Numbered from the stretch's first letter, positions 33,558 through 42,323 are shown. The stretch is 59,134 bases of DNA from Pseudomonas sp. MWU15-20650 (GCF_023242475.1 NZ_JALJFG010000041.1:1-59134); one strand, 5' to 3'. The notes: a model not told the origin generated them from the letters alone. Numbers and translations: made by a program.

Positions 33558-34412
33558 TTAGCCGTGCAGCGTCTCTGCCGCATACAGCGTATTTTCCAGC
33601 AGGCAGGCTCGCGTCATCGGGCCGACGCCGCCTGGCACCGGCGTGATCCAGCCGGCGCGGGGCAGGGCGGTTTCGTACACGACGTCACCGACCAGCTTGC
33701 CGTCGTCCTGACGGTTGATGCCCACGTCGATGACGATGGCGCCCTCCTTGATCCACTCACCTTTTACCAGGCCCGGCTTGCCAGCGGCGACGACGACGAG
33801 GTCGGCACGGCCCACATGGCCGGCCAGGTCTTTGGTGAAGCGGTGGGTGACGGTGACGGTGCAGCCGGCCAGCAGCAGCTCCATGGCCATCGGGCGACCG
33901 ACGATATTGGAGGCGCCGACTACGACGGCGTCGAGGCCGTACAGGTCGACCCCGGTGCTTTCCAGCAGGGTCATGATGCCTTTCGGGGTGCATGGACGCA
34001 GCAGGGGAATGCGCTGGGCCAGGCGGCCGACGTTATAGGGATGGAAGCCGTCGACGTCTTTGTCCGGGCGGATACGCTCCAGCAGTTTGGACGCGTCCAG
34101 ATGCTCGGGCAGCGGTAGCTGGAGCAGGATGCCGTCGATGCTCGGGTCATCGTTGAGGCTGTCGATCAGGTCGGTAAGGGCCTGCTGGGTGGTGCCTTCC
34201 GGCAAGTCGTAGGCTTTGGAAAGAAAGCCGACCTCTTCACAGTCTTTACGCTTGTGCGAGACATAAACCTGAGAGGCAGGATCGCTGCCGACCAGGATCA
34301 CCGCGAGGCCAGGCGTGCGCAGGCCCTGCTGGCTACGCTCTGTGACTCGTTTGGCGATCTGCTGGCGCAGGCTGGCGGCGATTGATTTGCCGTCGATAAG
34401 TTGTGCAGTCAT
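33558..34412 (-). CDS. folD: Bifunctional methylenetetrahydrofolate dehydrogenase/cyclohydrolase FolD
   Basis: A 284-residue cytosolic enzyme interconverting 5,10-methylene-THF and 10-formyl-THF with NADP+. The active-site stretch VYVSHKRKDCEEVGF contains Y50 and catalytic K54/K56. The NADP-binding region reads VVVGASNIVGRPMA, and the C-terminal family signature PVPGGVGPMT is present. It diverges from the tRNA operon, as in other pseudomonads. Confidence 0.95.
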   Translation of the reverse strand: MTAQLIDGKSIAASLRQQIAKRVTERSQQGLRTPGLAVILVGSDPASQVYVSHKRKDCEEVGFLSKAYDLPEGTTQQALTDLIDSLNDDPSIDGILLQLPLPEHLDASKLLERIRPDKDVDGFHPYNVGRLAQRIPLLRPCTPKGIMTLLESTGVDLYGLDAVVVGASNIVGRPMAMELLLAGCTVTVTHRFTKDLAGHVGRADLVVVAAGKPGLVKGEWIKEGAIVIDVGINRQDDGKLVGDVVYETALPRAGWITPVPGGVGPMTRACLLENTLYAAETLHG

Positions 34413-34544
34413 TACGCGTGATTAACCATCGAGAGGGGGAAGAAAAGTGCGCGCATTCTCGCACGCCCGAACGTGAGGGCAAAGGCGCTTGGTCTGCAAA
34501 TTGCCCTAACCCCTTAAATAAAATCAGTTTTTTTCAAAAAAGAT

Positions 34545-34571
34545 TTGACGGGTATCAAGGCCCTCTATACT
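34545..34571 (+). promoter_or_regulatory. Promoter of the tRNA operon
   Basis: TTGACG (34545-34550) and TATACT (34566-34571) with a short 15-nt spacer; TTTGAC one base upstream gives 16. A- and T-tracts directly upstream look like an UP element. The long leader to 34687 has no reading frame of note. Confidence 0.7.
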
Positions 34572-34687
34572 ATTCGTCGCACTTGTCGGGCACAGCCTAG
34601 CACTGGTTAAGAAGGTCGAGCAGAATTGTTGTCCTGCAAGGCTGGAAGCACTTAGTTTGTAATCCTCCAAGAGTACAGATTAATCAG

Positions 34688-34764
34688 GCGCCCGTAGCTC
34701 AGCTGGATAGAGCATCCGCCTTCTAAGCGGATGGTCGCAGGTTCGAGTCCTGCCGGGTGCGCCA
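34688..34764 (+). tRNA. tRNA-Arg (anticodon TCT)
   Basis: 77 nt with encoded CCA. Acceptor GCGCCCG pairs with CGGGTGC. The anticodon arm CCGCC-TTCTAAG-CGG places TCT at 34-36. The T arm has GTTCGAGTCC. It is the first gene of the tRNA operon. Confidence 0.96.
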
Positions 34765-34796
34765 TTAGGCAGCTTTGGCACAAGTAGCGCTATATG

Positions 34797-34872
34797 GTGG
34801 GCGTAGCTCAGTTGGTAGAGCACGGGATTGTGACTCCCGTTGTCGAGGGTTCGATCCCCTTCGTCCACCCCA
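34797..34872 (+). tRNA. tRNA-His (anticodon GTG), first copy
   Basis: 76 nt with CCA. Acceptor GTGGGCG pairs with CGTCCAC. G at 34796 supplies the extra G(-1) opposite discriminator C, typical of tRNA-His. The anticodon loop is ATTGTGACT. Confidence 0.96.
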
Positions 34873-34880
34873 TATTTAGA

Positions 34881-34913
34881 AAGGCGCCAGATTAATCGTC
34901 TGGCGCCTTTGCT
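34881..34913 (+). terminator. Stem-loop between tRNA-His and tRNA-Leu
   Basis: Perfect 11-bp stem AAGGCGCCAGA/TCTGGCGCCTT with a 7-nt loop, followed by only three T residues. It lies inside the tRNA cluster, so it is either a partial terminator or a processing structure. Confidence 0.6.
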
Positions 34914-34928
34914 TTAAGAGCTTCAAGC

Positions 34929-35013
34929 GCGGATGTGGTGGAATTGGTAGACACACTGGATTTAGGTTCCAGCGCCGCGAGGCGTAAGAGTTCGAGTCTC
35001 TTCATCCGCACCA
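34929..35013 (+). tRNA. tRNA-Leu (anticodon TAG)
   Basis: 85 nt with a long variable arm (GCGCCGCGAGGCGT) and CCA. Acceptor GCGGATG pairs with CATCCGC. The anticodon arm CTGGA-TTTAGGT-TCCAG gives TAG. Confidence 0.96.
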
Positions 35014-35090
35014 ATTAAAACGCTGTCTTGCCGTCAGGCAGGGTAGGGTTCGACAAGGAAGAAGTTTGAGTTCTTTGTCATTGCAATATG

Positions 35091-35166
35091 GTGGGCGTAG
35101 CTCAGTTGGTAGAGCACGGGATTGTGACTCCCGTTGTCGAGGGTTCGATCCCCTTCGTCCACCCCA
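35091..35166 (+). tRNA. tRNA-His (anticodon GTG), second copy
   Basis: Identical over all 76 nt to the copy at 34797, with the flanking bases ATATG before and CCCCATATT after also shared. G at 35090 provides G(-1). Last gene of the operon. Confidence 0.96.
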
Positions 35167-35172
35167 TATTCG

Positions 35173-35208
35173 AAAAAGCGCCAGGTCATTGACCTGGCGC
35201 TTTTTTTT
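35173..35208 (+). terminator. Rho-independent terminator of the tRNA operon
   Basis: Stem GCGCCAGGTC/GACCTGGCGC (10 bp, loop ATT) followed by eight T residues directly after the second tRNA-His. Confidence 0.95.
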
Positions 35209-35748
35209 GCGCTCGAAAAAAGCGCTTGTCGTGCCGGTGGTGGTCTTGGGCGAATATCTGATATCAAGAAAAAGCAAGCATTCTCAATGTCTTGGCGTTA
35301 GAATCGTTGCCGGTTTTGAACGTGTGGAACGGGCCCCTGGTGATATCTGGGCCAGTCCGGCTATTTAATAGCGAGTAACGGCGCAGTGCCTGAAAAAGGG
35401 CTGTGCCGTTTTCGTTTGAGTGTTTCGAGTTTTCAGGGTAGGGCGTTTCATCGTATTTGTGTTTCTCGATGCTGCTGCCCTGCCTGCCGGCCTTGTTCGC
35501 AAGGTGGGTAGCCATGGCGTGCTTCCGGCTCTTCTATATATATAGAGGGGTTGCTGCAGGGCCCTGGCGTGATGAGCTGTATTTGCTAACGGGATGAGGT
35601 GCATGCGTGCACTTGAACCTATAACTGGCCTGCTGTTTTTTTACCCGTTTTCAGTAGGGTGACTTCTTGAGTTTGACCCACTAGAATGCATGCCCTTGAT
35701 TCTGGGGTCGGAAACGGCCGGCTAACGTCTGTGCAACGAGGAATATCC
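35209..35748. other. Gene-free stretch before tig
   Basis: I see no credible gene in these 540 bp. They hold a terminator-like stem-loop (AACGGCGCAG at 35377-35386 with CTGTGCCGTT at 35401-35410, one G-U pair, then TTCGTTT), a 14-bp palindrome TCTATATATATAGA (35533-35546), and presumably the tig promoter. Short minus-strand frames lack ribosome-binding sites and family resemblance. Confidence 0.6.
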
Positions 35749-37059
35749 ATGCAAGTTTCTGTTGAAAATACTACTGCTCTCGAGCGCCGCCTGAGCATCA
35801 CCGTGCCGGCAGAGCGTATTGAGACTGCGGTCAACAAGCGTCTGCAGCAGACTGCCCAAAAGGCCAAGATCGCTGGTTTCCGTCCAGGCAAAGTGCCAAT
35901 GAGCGAAATCAAGCGTCGTTTTGGTGCCGATGCGCGCCAGGAAGCTGTCGGTGACGTGATCCAGGCTTCCTTCTACGAAGCGGTTGTTGAGCAAAAGCTG
36001 AACCCGGCTGGCTCGCCTTCGATCGAGCCCAAGTCCCTGGAAGCAGGCAAGGACCTGGAATACGTTGCTGTATTCGAAGTGTTCCCAGAGTTCACCGTTG
36101 CCGGTTTCGACGGTATCGCTATCGAGCGCCTGAGCGCTGAAGTGGCTGATTCGGACCTGGACAACATGCTGGAAATCCTGCGCAAGCAGAACACTCGTTT
36201 TGAAGTGGCCGATCGTGCTGCCCAGAACGAAGACCAGCTGAACATCGATTTCGTTGGCAAGGTTGACGGCGAAGCGTTCGCTGGCGGCTCGGCCAAGGGC
36301 ACTCAGCTGGTGCTGGGTTCCAACCGTATGATCCCTGGTTTCGAAGACGGTCTGGTTGGCGCTAAAGCCGGCGAAGAGCGCGTTCTGAACCTGACTTTCC
36401 CAGCTGACTACCAGAACCTGGACCTGGCCGGCAAAGCCGCTGAGTTCACCGTGACAGTGAACAGCGTTTCCGAGCCTAAGCTGCCAGAGCTGAACGAAGA
36501 GTTCTTCGCTCAATTCGGTATCAAGGAAACCGGTATCGAAGGTTTCCGCACCGAAGTTCGCAAGAACATGGAGCGTGAGCTGCGTCAGGCCATCAAGTCC
36601 AAGGTCAAGAACCAGGTTATGGACGGTCTGCTGGCCTCCAACCCGATCGAAGTGCCTAAGGCCCTGCTGTCCAACGAAGTGGATCGCCTGCGCGTACAAG
36701 CTGTTCAGCAGTTTGGTGGCAACATCAAGCCTGACCAACTGCCGGCCGAGCTGTTCGAAGAGCAAGCCAAGCGCCGCGTTGTGCTGGGCCTGATCGTGGC
36801 TGAAGTGGTCAAGCAGTTCGACCTCAAGCCTGACGAAGACCGCGTTCGCGAAATGATCCAGGAAATGGCTTCGGCCTACCAGGAGCCTGAGCAGGTCGTG
36901 GCTTGGTACTACAAGAATGACCAGCAGCTGAACGAAGTACGTTCGGTTGTGCTGGAAGAACAAGTTGTGGATACTGTTCTGCAGAAGGCTAAGGTGACCG
37001 ATAAAGCGGTCTCTTACGAAGAAGCAGTCAAGCCGGCGGAAGCAGCACAAGCCGACTGA
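35749..37059 (+). CDS. tig: Trigger factor (ribosome-associated chaperone and prolyl isomerase)
   Basis: A 436-residue protein. The N-terminal ribosome-binding domain contains the signature FRPGKVP (residues 43-49). The central FKBP-type PPIase domain starts near AQNEDQLNIDFVGKVDGEAF, and the C-terminal helical arms follow. GAGG precedes the ATG at 35749; a longer frame from 35686 has no equal site. First gene of the conserved tig-clpP-clpX-lon block. Confidence 0.97.
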   Translation: MQVSVENTTALERRLSITVPAERIETAVNKRLQQTAQKAKIAGFRPGKVPMSEIKRRFGADARQEAVGDVIQASFYEAVVEQKLNPAGSPSIEPKSLEAGKDLEYVAVFEVFPEFTVAGFDGIAIERLSAEVADSDLDNMLEILRKQNTRFEVADRAAQNEDQLNIDFVGKVDGEAFAGGSAKGTQLVLGSNRMIPGFEDGLVGAKAGEERVLNLTFPADYQNLDLAGKAAEFTVTVNSVSEPKLPELNEEFFAQFGIKETGIEGFRTEVRKNMERELRQAIKSKVKNQVMDGLLASNPIEVPKALLSNEVDRLRVQAVQQFGGNIKPDQLPAELFEEQAKRRVVLGLIVAEVVKQFDLKPDEDRVREMIQEMASAYQEPEQVVAWYYKNDQQLNEVRSVVLEEQVVDTVLQKAKVTDKAVSYEEAVKPAEAAQAD

Positions 37060-37084
37060 TTGTCCAACTCGTTGGAAATTCAAC

Positions 37085-37115
37085 CATAAGCCAGCCTCGC
37101 GCTGGCTTATGCGTT
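37085..37115 (+). terminator. Terminator-like stem-loop after tig
   Basis: Perfect 11-bp stem CATAAGCCAGC/GCTGGCTTATG with loop CTCGC, followed by CGTTTTC. The weak T-run suggests partial termination, leaving read-through into clpP. Confidence 0.75.
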
Positions 37116-37150
37116 TTCAAGACATGACTATTTGGGAGTAACTGCAGAGC

Positions 37151-37786
37151 ATGTTCCGTAATTCCTATATTCAGCAGAACTCTGATATCCAGGCCGCAGG
37201 CGGCTTGGTCCCGATGGTTGTCGAGCAGTCCGCTCGTGGCGAACGCGCCTACGACATCTACTCGCGCCTGCTCAAGGAGCGAGTGATCTTTCTGGTCGGC
37301 CCTGTAGAGGACTACATGGCCAACCTGATTTGTGCGCAGCTGCTGTTCCTTGAAGCGGAAAACCCGGACAAGGACATCCATCTTTACATCAACTCCCCGG
37401 GCGGCTCGGTGACGGCTGGCATGTCGATCTACGACACCATGCAGTTCATCAAGCCAAACGTGTCGACCACTTGCATCGGCCAAGCCTGCAGCATGGGTGC
37501 TTTCCTGCTGACCGCCGGTGCCGAGGGCAAGCGTTTCTGCCTGCCAAACTCACGCGTGATGATTCACCAGCCACTGGGCGGTTTCCAGGGCCAGGCATCG
37601 GATATCGAAATCCATGCCAAGGAAATCCTCTTTATTCGTGAGCGTCTCAACACGCTGATGGCCAAGCACAGCGGGCGCACCCTTGAAGAAATCGAGCGTG
37701 ATACCAATCGCGACAATTTCATGAGTGCAGAAGCTGCCCGTGATTACGGGTTGATTGACGCAGTGATCGACAAGCGCCCCGCTTAA
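37151..37786 (+). CDS. clpP: ATP-dependent Clp protease proteolytic subunit ClpP
   Basis: A 211-residue serine protease forming tetradecameric barrels. The catalytic residues are S114 (QACSMGAFLL) and H139 (VMIHQPLGG), with the Asp in the C-terminal handle region. The N-terminal propeptide-like stretch is followed by the ERAYDIYSRLLKERVIFL loop region. It acts with ClpX encoded 112 bp downstream. Confidence 0.98.
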   Translation: MFRNSYIQQNSDIQAAGGLVPMVVEQSARGERAYDIYSRLLKERVIFLVGPVEDYMANLICAQLLFLEAENPDKDIHLYINSPGGSVTAGMSIYDTMQFIKPNVSTTCIGQACSMGAFLLTAGAEGKRFCLPNSRVMIHQPLGGFQGQASDIEIHAKEILFIRERLNTLMAKHSGRTLEEIERDTNRDNFMSAEAARDYGLIDAVIDKRPA

Positions 37787-37808
37787 TATAAGCCGCTCAA
37801 AATAGGGC

Positions 37809-37850
37809 TGGTCGGCATGTCCGACCACTGGCGGGCTTGAAAAAGCCCGC
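37809..37850 (+). other. Two adjacent stem-loops between clpP and clpX
   Basis: TGGTCGG-CATGT-CCGACCA (37809-37827) and GCGGGCTT-GAAA-AAGCCCGC (37831-37850). Neither is followed by a T-run, so they are more likely mRNA-stabilising or processing structures than terminators. Confidence 0.6.
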
Positions 37851-37898
37851 ATAAGCCTTCATCTTGTGTTGCAAGCCTATCGGATTTGGATCGAACGA

Positions 37899-39182
37899 AT
37901 GACTGACACCCGCAACGGCGAGGACAACGGCAAGCTGCTCTATTGCTCCTTCTGTGGCAAAAGCCAGCATGAAGTGCGCAAATTGATTGCCGGCCCCTCG
38001 GTGTTTATCTGCGACGAGTGCGTCGACCTGTGCAATGACATCATCCGCGAGGAGGTGCAGGAAGCCCAGGCCGAGAGCAGTGCGCATAAATTGCCTTCGC
38101 CTAAAGAAATCAGCGGCATCCTTGACCAGTATGTGATTGGTCAAGAGCGTGCAAAGAAGGTTCTGGCCGTAGCGGTGTACAACCACTACAAACGCTTGAA
38201 CCAGCGTGACAAGAAAGGTGACGAAGTTGAGCTCGGCAAGAGCAACATCTTGCTGATCGGTCCTACAGGCTCGGGTAAAACCTTGCTTGCAGAAACCCTC
38301 GCTCGCCTGCTGAACGTTCCGTTCACCATCGCCGACGCAACCACCCTCACCGAGGCTGGCTACGTGGGTGAAGATGTCGAGAACATCATTCAGAAGCTGC
38401 TGCAGAAGTGCGACTACGACGTAGAGAAAGCCCAGATGGGTATTGTCTACATCGACGAAATCGACAAGATTTCGCGCAAGTCCGACAACCCGTCGATCAC
38501 CCGGGATGTTTCCGGTGAAGGCGTGCAGCAGGCACTGTTGAAACTGATCGAAGGCACGGTTGCTTCCGTACCGCCACAAGGTGGCCGCAAGCACCCGCAG
38601 CAGGAATTCCTTCAGGTTGATACGCGCAACATTCTGTTCATCTGTGGCGGTGCGTTCTCGGGTCTGGAAAAGGTTATCCAGCAACGTTCCACCCGTGGCG
38701 GCATCGGTTTCGGTGCAGAAGTGCGTAGCAAGGAAGAAGGCAAGAAGGTGGGCGAGTCCCTGCGTGAAGTCGAACCTGACGATTTGGTCAAGTTCGGTCT
38801 GATCCCGGAGTTCGTTGGCCGTCTGCCGGTCCTGGCCACGTTGGACGAGCTGGATGAGGCTGCACTGATTCAGATCCTCACCGAGCCGAAAAACGCCCTG
38901 ACCAAGCAATATGCCAAGCTGTTCGAGATGGAAGGTGTAGACCTCGAGTTCCGTACTGACGCGCTCAAATCGGTGGCCAAGCGGGCACTGGAGCGCAAGA
39001 CCGGTGCACGTGGTTTGCGCTCGATCCTCGAAGGCGTGTTGCTCGACACCATGTACGAGATTCCCTCGCAGTCCGAGGTGAGCAAAGTGGTGATCGACGA
39101 AAGCGTTATCGAAGGCAAGTCCAAGCCACTGTATATCTACGAAAACAGTGAGCCGGCTGCCAAGGCTGCACCAGACGCATAA
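37899..39182 (+). CDS. clpX: ATP-dependent protease ATPase subunit ClpX
   Basis: A 427-residue AAA+ unfoldase. The N-terminal zinc-binding domain has C16, C19, C38 and C41. Walker A is GPTGSGKT (121-128), followed by Walker B IVYIDEIDK and the sensor/arginine regions. The GYVGED pore loop is present. The ATG at 37899 gives the normal ClpX N terminus; the frame from 37866 would add residues not typical of the family. Confidence 0.98.
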   Translation: MTDTRNGEDNGKLLYCSFCGKSQHEVRKLIAGPSVFICDECVDLCNDIIREEVQEAQAESSAHKLPSPKEISGILDQYVIGQERAKKVLAVAVYNHYKRLNQRDKKGDEVELGKSNILLIGPTGSGKTLLAETLARLLNVPFTIADATTLTEAGYVGEDVENIIQKLLQKCDYDVEKAQMGIVYIDEIDKISRKSDNPSITRDVSGEGVQQALLKLIEGTVASVPPQGGRKHPQQEFLQVDTRNILFICGGAFSGLEKVIQQRSTRGGIGFGAEVRSKEEGKKVGESLREVEPDDLVKFGLIPEFVGRLPVLATLDELDEAALIQILTEPKNALTKQYAKLFEMEGVDLEFRTDALKSVAKRALERKTGARGLRSILEGVLLDTMYEIPSQSEVSKVVIDESVIEGKSKPLYIYENSEPAAKAAPDA

Positions 39183-39205
39183 GCGTTTTGCAGTTGCAGT
39201 ACACG

Positions 39206-39237
39206 CAAGGGGCCTTTTGGGGCCCCTTGTTTTTTTG
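39206..39237 (+). terminator. Rho-independent terminator of clpX
   Basis: Stem CAAGGGGCC/GGCCCCTTG with loop TTTTGG and a run of eight T residues. Confidence 0.95.
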
Positions 39238-39299
39238 GGGCTTTTTTAGCGTGGTTTTTAAATTCGCGTTTATTCATGCGTTTAACTGCTGGCATTGAG

Positions 39300-39328
39300 C
39301 TTGTTTTTTTTGCATGCAGCCCCCATCT
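39300..39328 (+). promoter_or_regulatory. Heat-shock (sigma32-type) promoter of lon
   Basis: CTTGTT (39300-39305), a 15-nt spacer and CCCCATCT (39321-39328) fit the RpoH consensus CTTGAA-N13/17-CCCCATNT. It sits 41 bp before the lon ATG. Heat-shock control of lon is well established in Enterobacteria. Confidence 0.75.
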
Positions 39329-39369
39329 TGGTTTCAAGTTTATTTTTCAACTGTCATAGAGGCGAAATC

Positions 39370-41766
39370 ATGAAGACAACCATCGAATTGCCTCTCCTGC
39401 CGTTGCGTGATGTCGTCGTCTATCCGCACATGGTTATCCCGCTGTTCGTGGGGCGCGAGAAGTCTATCGAAGCCCTCGAGGCCGCGATGACGGGTGACAA
39501 GCAGATCCTGCTGTTGGCCCAAAAGAATCCTGCTGATGATGATCCGGGCGAAGACGCCCTGTATCGCGTCGGCACCGTTGCTACCGTCCTGCAATTGCTC
39601 AAGTTACCCGATGGCACCGTCAAGGTGCTGGTCGAAGGCGAGCAACGCGGTGCGGTAGAGCGTTTCATGGAGGTGGATGGCCACCTGCGCGCCGAAGTGG
39701 CACTGATCGACGAAGTCGAAGCCCCTGAGCGCGAATCCGAAGTGTTTGTGCGCAGCCTGCTCTCGCAGTTCGAACAGTACGTACAGTTGGGCAAAAAAGT
39801 CCCGGCTGAAGTCCTGTCCTCCCTCAACAGCATTGATGAGCCAAGCCGCCTGGTCGACACCATGGCAGCGCACATGGCGCTGAAAATCGAGCAGAAGCAA
39901 GACATCCTCGAAATCATTGACCTGTCGGCCCGTGTCGAACACGTCCTGGCGCTGCTCGATGGTGAAATCGACCTGCTGCAGGTTGAGAAGCGCATCCGTG
40001 GCCGCGTGAAGAAGCAAATGGAGCGCAGCCAGCGCGAGTACTACCTGAATGAGCAGATGAAGGCCATTCAGAAAGAGCTCGGCGACAGCGAGGACGGCCA
40101 CAACGAAATCGAAGAGCTGAAGAAGCGCATCGATGCCGCCGGCCTGCCGAAAGACGCCTTGACCAAAGCCACCGCCGAGCTGAACAAGCTCAAGCAAATG
40201 TCGCCGATGTCAGCCGAGGCCACTGTGGTTCGCTCCTACATCGACTGGCTGGTGCAAGTGCCGTGGAAGGCCCAGACCAAGGTACGCCTGGACCTGGCGC
40301 GCGCCGAGGACATCCTCGACGCCGACCACTACGGTCTCGAAGAAGTCAAAGAGCGCATCCTCGAATACCTCGCCGTGCAAAAACGCGTGAAGAAGATTCG
40401 TGGCCCGGTGTTGTGCCTGGTCGGACCGCCTGGTGTCGGTAAAACTTCCCTGGCTGAGTCCATTGCCAATGCCACTAACCGCAAATTCGTGCGCATGGCC
40501 CTCGGCGGCGTGCGTGATGAAGCGGAAATTCGTGGTCATCGCCGGACTTACATCGGTTCGATGCCAGGAAGATTGATTCAAAAGATGACAAAAGTAGGGG
40601 TGCGCAACCCACTGTTCCTGCTCGATGAAATCGACAAAATGGGCAGTGACATGCGTGGTGATCCTGCGTCGGCGTTGCTCGAAGTGCTGGACCCTGAGCA
40701 GAACCACAATTTCAACGACCATTACCTGGAAGTCGACTACGACTTGTCCGACGTAATGTTCCTGTGCACCTCCAACTCCATGAACATTCCACCAGCGTTG
40801 CTGGACCGGATGGAGGTGATTCGTCTGCCGGGTTACACCGAAGACGAGAAGATCAACATTGCCGTCAAATACCTCGCGCCCAAGCAGATTTCGGCCAATG
40901 GCCTGAAGAAGGGCGAGATCGAATTTGAGGTCGAGGCGATCCGTGACATCGTCCGTTACTACACTCGCGAGGCCGGTGTACGGGGCCTTGAGCGTCAAAT
41001 TGCGAAGATTTGCCGCAAAGCGGTCAAAGAGCATGCGCTCGAAAAACGCTTCTCTGTGAAGGTCGTCGCCGACTCCCTGGAGCACTTTCTGGGTGTGAAG
41101 AAATTCCGCTACGGCCTGGCCGAGCAGCAGGATCAGGTAGGGCAGGTGACGGGGCTGGCGTGGACCCAGGTGGGCGGTGAATTGCTGACCATTGAAGCGG
41201 CAGTGATCCCCGGCAAAGGCCAACTGATCAAGACCGGTTCCCTTGGCGATGTGATGGTCGAATCCATCACTGCCGCGCAGACGGTGGTGCGTAGCCGTGC
41301 GAAGAGCCTGGGCATCCCCCTGGACTTCCACGAGAAGCACGACACCCATATCCACATGCCGGAAGGGGCGACTCCGAAGGATGGCCCTAGCGCTGGCGTA
41401 GGCATGTGTACGGCCCTCGTGTCGGCATTGACTGGCATTCCTGTACGCGCGGATGTGGCCATGACCGGCGAAATTACCCTGCGTGGACAGGTATTGGCGA
41501 TTGGTGGCCTGAAAGAGAAATTGCTGGCTGCACATCGGGGTGGCATCAAGACCGTGATCATTCCGGAAGAGAATGTTCGCGACTTGAAGGAGATTCCTGA
41601 CAATATCAAGCAGGATCTTCAGATTAAACCGGTTAAATGGATTGACGAGGTCCTGCAAATTGCGCTGCAATACGCGCCGGAGCCCTTGCCGGATGTGGCT
41701 CCGGAGATAGTCGCGAAGGATGAAAAACGCGAGTCTGATTCCAAGGAAAGAATTAGCACGCATTAA
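39370..41766 (+). CDS. lon: ATP-dependent protease Lon
   Basis: A 798-residue LonA protease. It has the N-terminal substrate-binding LAN domain (PLLPLRDVVVYPHMVIPLFVGRE), a coiled-coil region, the AAA+ module with Walker A GPPGVGKT (352-359), and the C-terminal protease domain with the S674/K717 catalytic dyad (DGPSAG and GGLKEKLLAA). AGAGG precedes the ATG at 39370. Confidence 0.98.
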   Translation: MKTTIELPLLPLRDVVVYPHMVIPLFVGREKSIEALEAAMTGDKQILLLAQKNPADDDPGEDALYRVGTVATVLQLLKLPDGTVKVLVEGEQRGAVERFMEVDGHLRAEVALIDEVEAPERESEVFVRSLLSQFEQYVQLGKKVPAEVLSSLNSIDEPSRLVDTMAAHMALKIEQKQDILEIIDLSARVEHVLALLDGEIDLLQVEKRIRGRVKKQMERSQREYYLNEQMKAIQKELGDSEDGHNEIEELKKRIDAAGLPKDALTKATAELNKLKQMSPMSAEATVVRSYIDWLVQVPWKAQTKVRLDLARAEDILDADHYGLEEVKERILEYLAVQKRVKKIRGPVLCLVGPPGVGKTSLAESIANATNRKFVRMALGGVRDEAEIRGHRRTYIGSMPGRLIQKMTKVGVRNPLFLLDEIDKMGSDMRGDPASALLEVLDPEQNHNFNDHYLEVDYDLSDVMFLCTSNSMNIPPALLDRMEVIRLPGYTEDEKINIAVKYLAPKQISANGLKKGEIEFEVEAIRDIVRYYTREAGVRGLERQIAKICRKAVKEHALEKRFSVKVVADSLEHFLGVKKFRYGLAEQQDQVGQVTGLAWTQVGGELLTIEAAVIPGKGQLIKTGSLGDVMVESITAAQTVVRSRAKSLGIPLDFHEKHDTHIHMPEGATPKDGPSAGVGMCTALVSALTGIPVRADVAMTGEITLRGQVLAIGGLKEKLLAAHRGGIKTVIIPEENVRDLKEIPDNIKQDLQIKPVKWIDEVLQIALQYAPEPLPDVAPEIVAKDEKRESDSKERISTH

Positions 41767-41789
41767 TGCGATTAAGCCTGGGGGCTTCC

Positions 41790-41819
41790 TTGACAGCTTT
41801 TTAGAGCCCTTGTTATAAA
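41790..41819 (+). promoter_or_regulatory. Sigma70 promoter of hupB
   Basis: TTGACA (41790-41795) and TATAAA (41814-41819), spacer 18 (17 if TTATAA is taken). This implies a leader of about 90 nt before the GTG start at 41915. Confidence 0.75.
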
Positions 41820-41914
41820 GCGGCTCTTAAGTGTCTGTAGGCCATTCAGCACTGGTTTTTGCTTTCACCAAAAAACTTAGAATCATACTCAATAGATATA
41901 TAAGGGGACTTAGA

Positions 41915-42187
41915 GTGAACAAGTCGGAACTGATTGATGCTATCGCCGCATCCGCTGATATCCCGAAAGCTGCTGCTGGCCGTGCGCTGGACGCAGTAAT
42001 CGAATCCGTCACTGGCGCTCTGAAGGCCGGCGACTCCGTGGTACTGGTAGGCTTCGGTACTTTCTCTGTGACTGACCGCCCAGCTCGCACTGGCCGTAAC
42101 CCACAGACCGGTAAAGCACTGCAAATCGCTGCTGCCAAGAAACCAGGTTTCAAAGCCGGTAAAGCCCTGAAAGAAGCCGTTAACTAA
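41915..42187 (+). CDS. hupB: DNA-binding protein HU-beta
   Basis: A 90-residue nucleoid protein. The HU signature GFGTFSVTDRPARTGRNPQTG includes the DNA-intercalating Pro of the beta arm (RNPQTG). The start is GTG with AGGGGA 8-12 bases upstream; this gives the canonical NKSELIDAIA beginning and the usual 90-residue length. Upstream in-frame ATGs lie in the leader. Confidence 0.96.
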   Translation: MNKSELIDAIAASADIPKAAAGRALDAVIESVTGALKAGDSVVLVGFGTFSVTDRPARTGRNPQTGKALQIAAAKKPGFKAGKALKEAVN

Positions 42188-42239
42188 GCTTCGCTCAAGC
42201 CTTACCTACCCGGGCGGGACGCAAGTCTGGCCTGGCAGC

Positions 42240-42315
42240 GGAGCGGCAGCTGACCCAAGTATCCATCGGGTCGCCACGCCGGGGGTGTGGGTTCAAACCC
42301 CCGTCCGCTCCGCCA
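42240..42315 (+). pseudogene. tRNA-like relic (tRNA-Asp-related) with encoded CCA
   Basis: 76 nt. GGAGCGG at the 5' end pairs with CCGCTCC at the 3' end, followed by G and CCA. GTGGGTTCAAAC resembles a T arm, and the stretch CCACGCCGGGGGT resembles part of the tRNA-Asp anticodon arm. The D arm is replaced by a hairpin, GACCC/GGGTC, the usual U33 is missing and the T loop has an extra base. It is probably a decayed tRNA gene. A terminator follows directly. Confidence 0.6.
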
Positions 42316-42323
42316 GTTACGAG

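Noticed and set aside
35365..35604. Minus-strand frames between the tRNA operon and tig
   Set aside because: Low-complexity, basic peptides without ribosome-binding sites that cross a palindrome and a terminator-like stem.
37809..37850. Terminator between clpP and clpX
   Set aside because: Two good stems but no T-run, and clpP-clpX co-transcription is expected.
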